Positions 63,927 through 64,000 of a stretch of DNA of 64,000 nt are shown piece after piece (the first letter of the stretch is position 1; each line of letters starts with the position of its first letter). The notes below the pieces were generated by a model. It saw only the letters and a list, made by a program, of their open reading frames with translations. It did no database searches and was not told the origin of the DNA. Where the stretch lies: assembly GCF_015864665.1 (NCBI RefSeq), contig NZ_JADYWU010000001.1, positions 1,550,001-1,614,000 of the forward strand, given 5' to 3'. The DNA comes from Salinibacterium sp. SWN167 (GTDB lineage: Bacteria; Actinomycetota; Actinomycetes; Actinomycetales; Microbacteriaceae). A program made the position numbers and the translations under genes.

Positions 63927-64000
63927 TCATACGTTCGCCGCTTCGTTCGCCGGGGAATCCGTGGCCGGGCGGCCCCGTTTGGGCTTGATGAGGTTCAGGG
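63927..64000 (-). CDS. C-terminal end of a gene running out of the window
   Basis: Reading the minus strand from 64000 gives about 24 codons ending at a TGA at 63927-63929: LNLIKPKRGRPATDSPANEA and a short tail. KRGRPA resembles an AT-hook. Frames other than this and one Pro/Gly-rich alternative stop sooner or look worse. Too short for a family call. Confidence 0.35.
   Translation of the reverse strand, partial: LNLIKPKRGRPATDSPANEAANV

Overview
The window looks like chromosomal DNA of a high-GC actinobacterium, most likely family Microbacteriaceae. The main reason is gene order: hemW, hrcA-dnaJ-rsmE-hinT-phoH-ybeY-(CNNM/CBS)-era, leuA, recO-uppS, glyS, dusB-dgt-dnaG. Other support is the common GTG/TTG starts, an actinobacterial single-chain glycyl-tRNA synthetase, a RamB-type acetate regulator and many apparently leaderless genes. 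There is no rRNA operon and no CRISPR array; two tRNA genes are present.

Layout. 1-8.7 kb: end of hemW, two DUF4870 membrane genes, then a long heat-shock/ribosome-maturation operon preceded by a CIRCE operator. 8.7-10.7 kb: leuA behind a leucine leader peptide and terminator hairpin. 10.8-13.5 kb: a TRIC-like channel, a repeat-rich gap, recO and uppS. 13.6-19.2 kb: an NAD de novo operon, nrtR-nadA-nadB-nadC plus a cysteine desulfurase, with a candidate NrtR operator. 19.2-30.4 kb: LysR/aminotransferase pair, glyS, an AbiEi/DUF559 gene bounded by repeats, DsbA-like, YbaK, dusB, dgt, dnaG. 30.5-37.9 kb: a peptide-type ABC transporter with three nucleotide-binding domains (one degenerate) and a lactonase-like propeller. 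38-44.9 kb: tRNA-Asn, a two-component system, azlCD, def, a DMT transporter, a GT4 glycosyltransferase and Dps. 45.0-50.35 kb: a genomic island in a CAT-anticodon tRNA gene. 50.4-64 kb: HAD dehalogenase, small genes, CoA transferase, DUF1684, the glyoxylate genes aceA-aceB divergent from ramB, a GAF regulator with an aldehyde dehydrogenase and DUF779, and a family A DNA polymerase.

Most unusual parts. (1) The 5.3 kb island is bounded by a 39-bp duplication of the tRNA 3' end that differs at two positions forming one compensated base pair of the T stem. It carries paired 12-bp direct repeats at both ends, a CoiA-like nuclease, an MbcA/Xre-like antitoxin without a visible toxin, and a translationally coupled two-gene module of unknown function. 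(2) Four elements share inverted termini GGAAACTCAGGAGA, keep a near-constant 90-100 bp length and have unrelated cores. Two of them bracket the AbiEi/DUF559 endonuclease-like gene, which recalls REP/REPIN families and their resident gene. (3) A leucine leader peptide appears to be translated from the very first nucleotide of its transcript. At least twelve other genes show the same spacing of -10 box and start codon.

All calls come from reading sequence, motifs and context. No database search was run; family names rest on recognised motifs.
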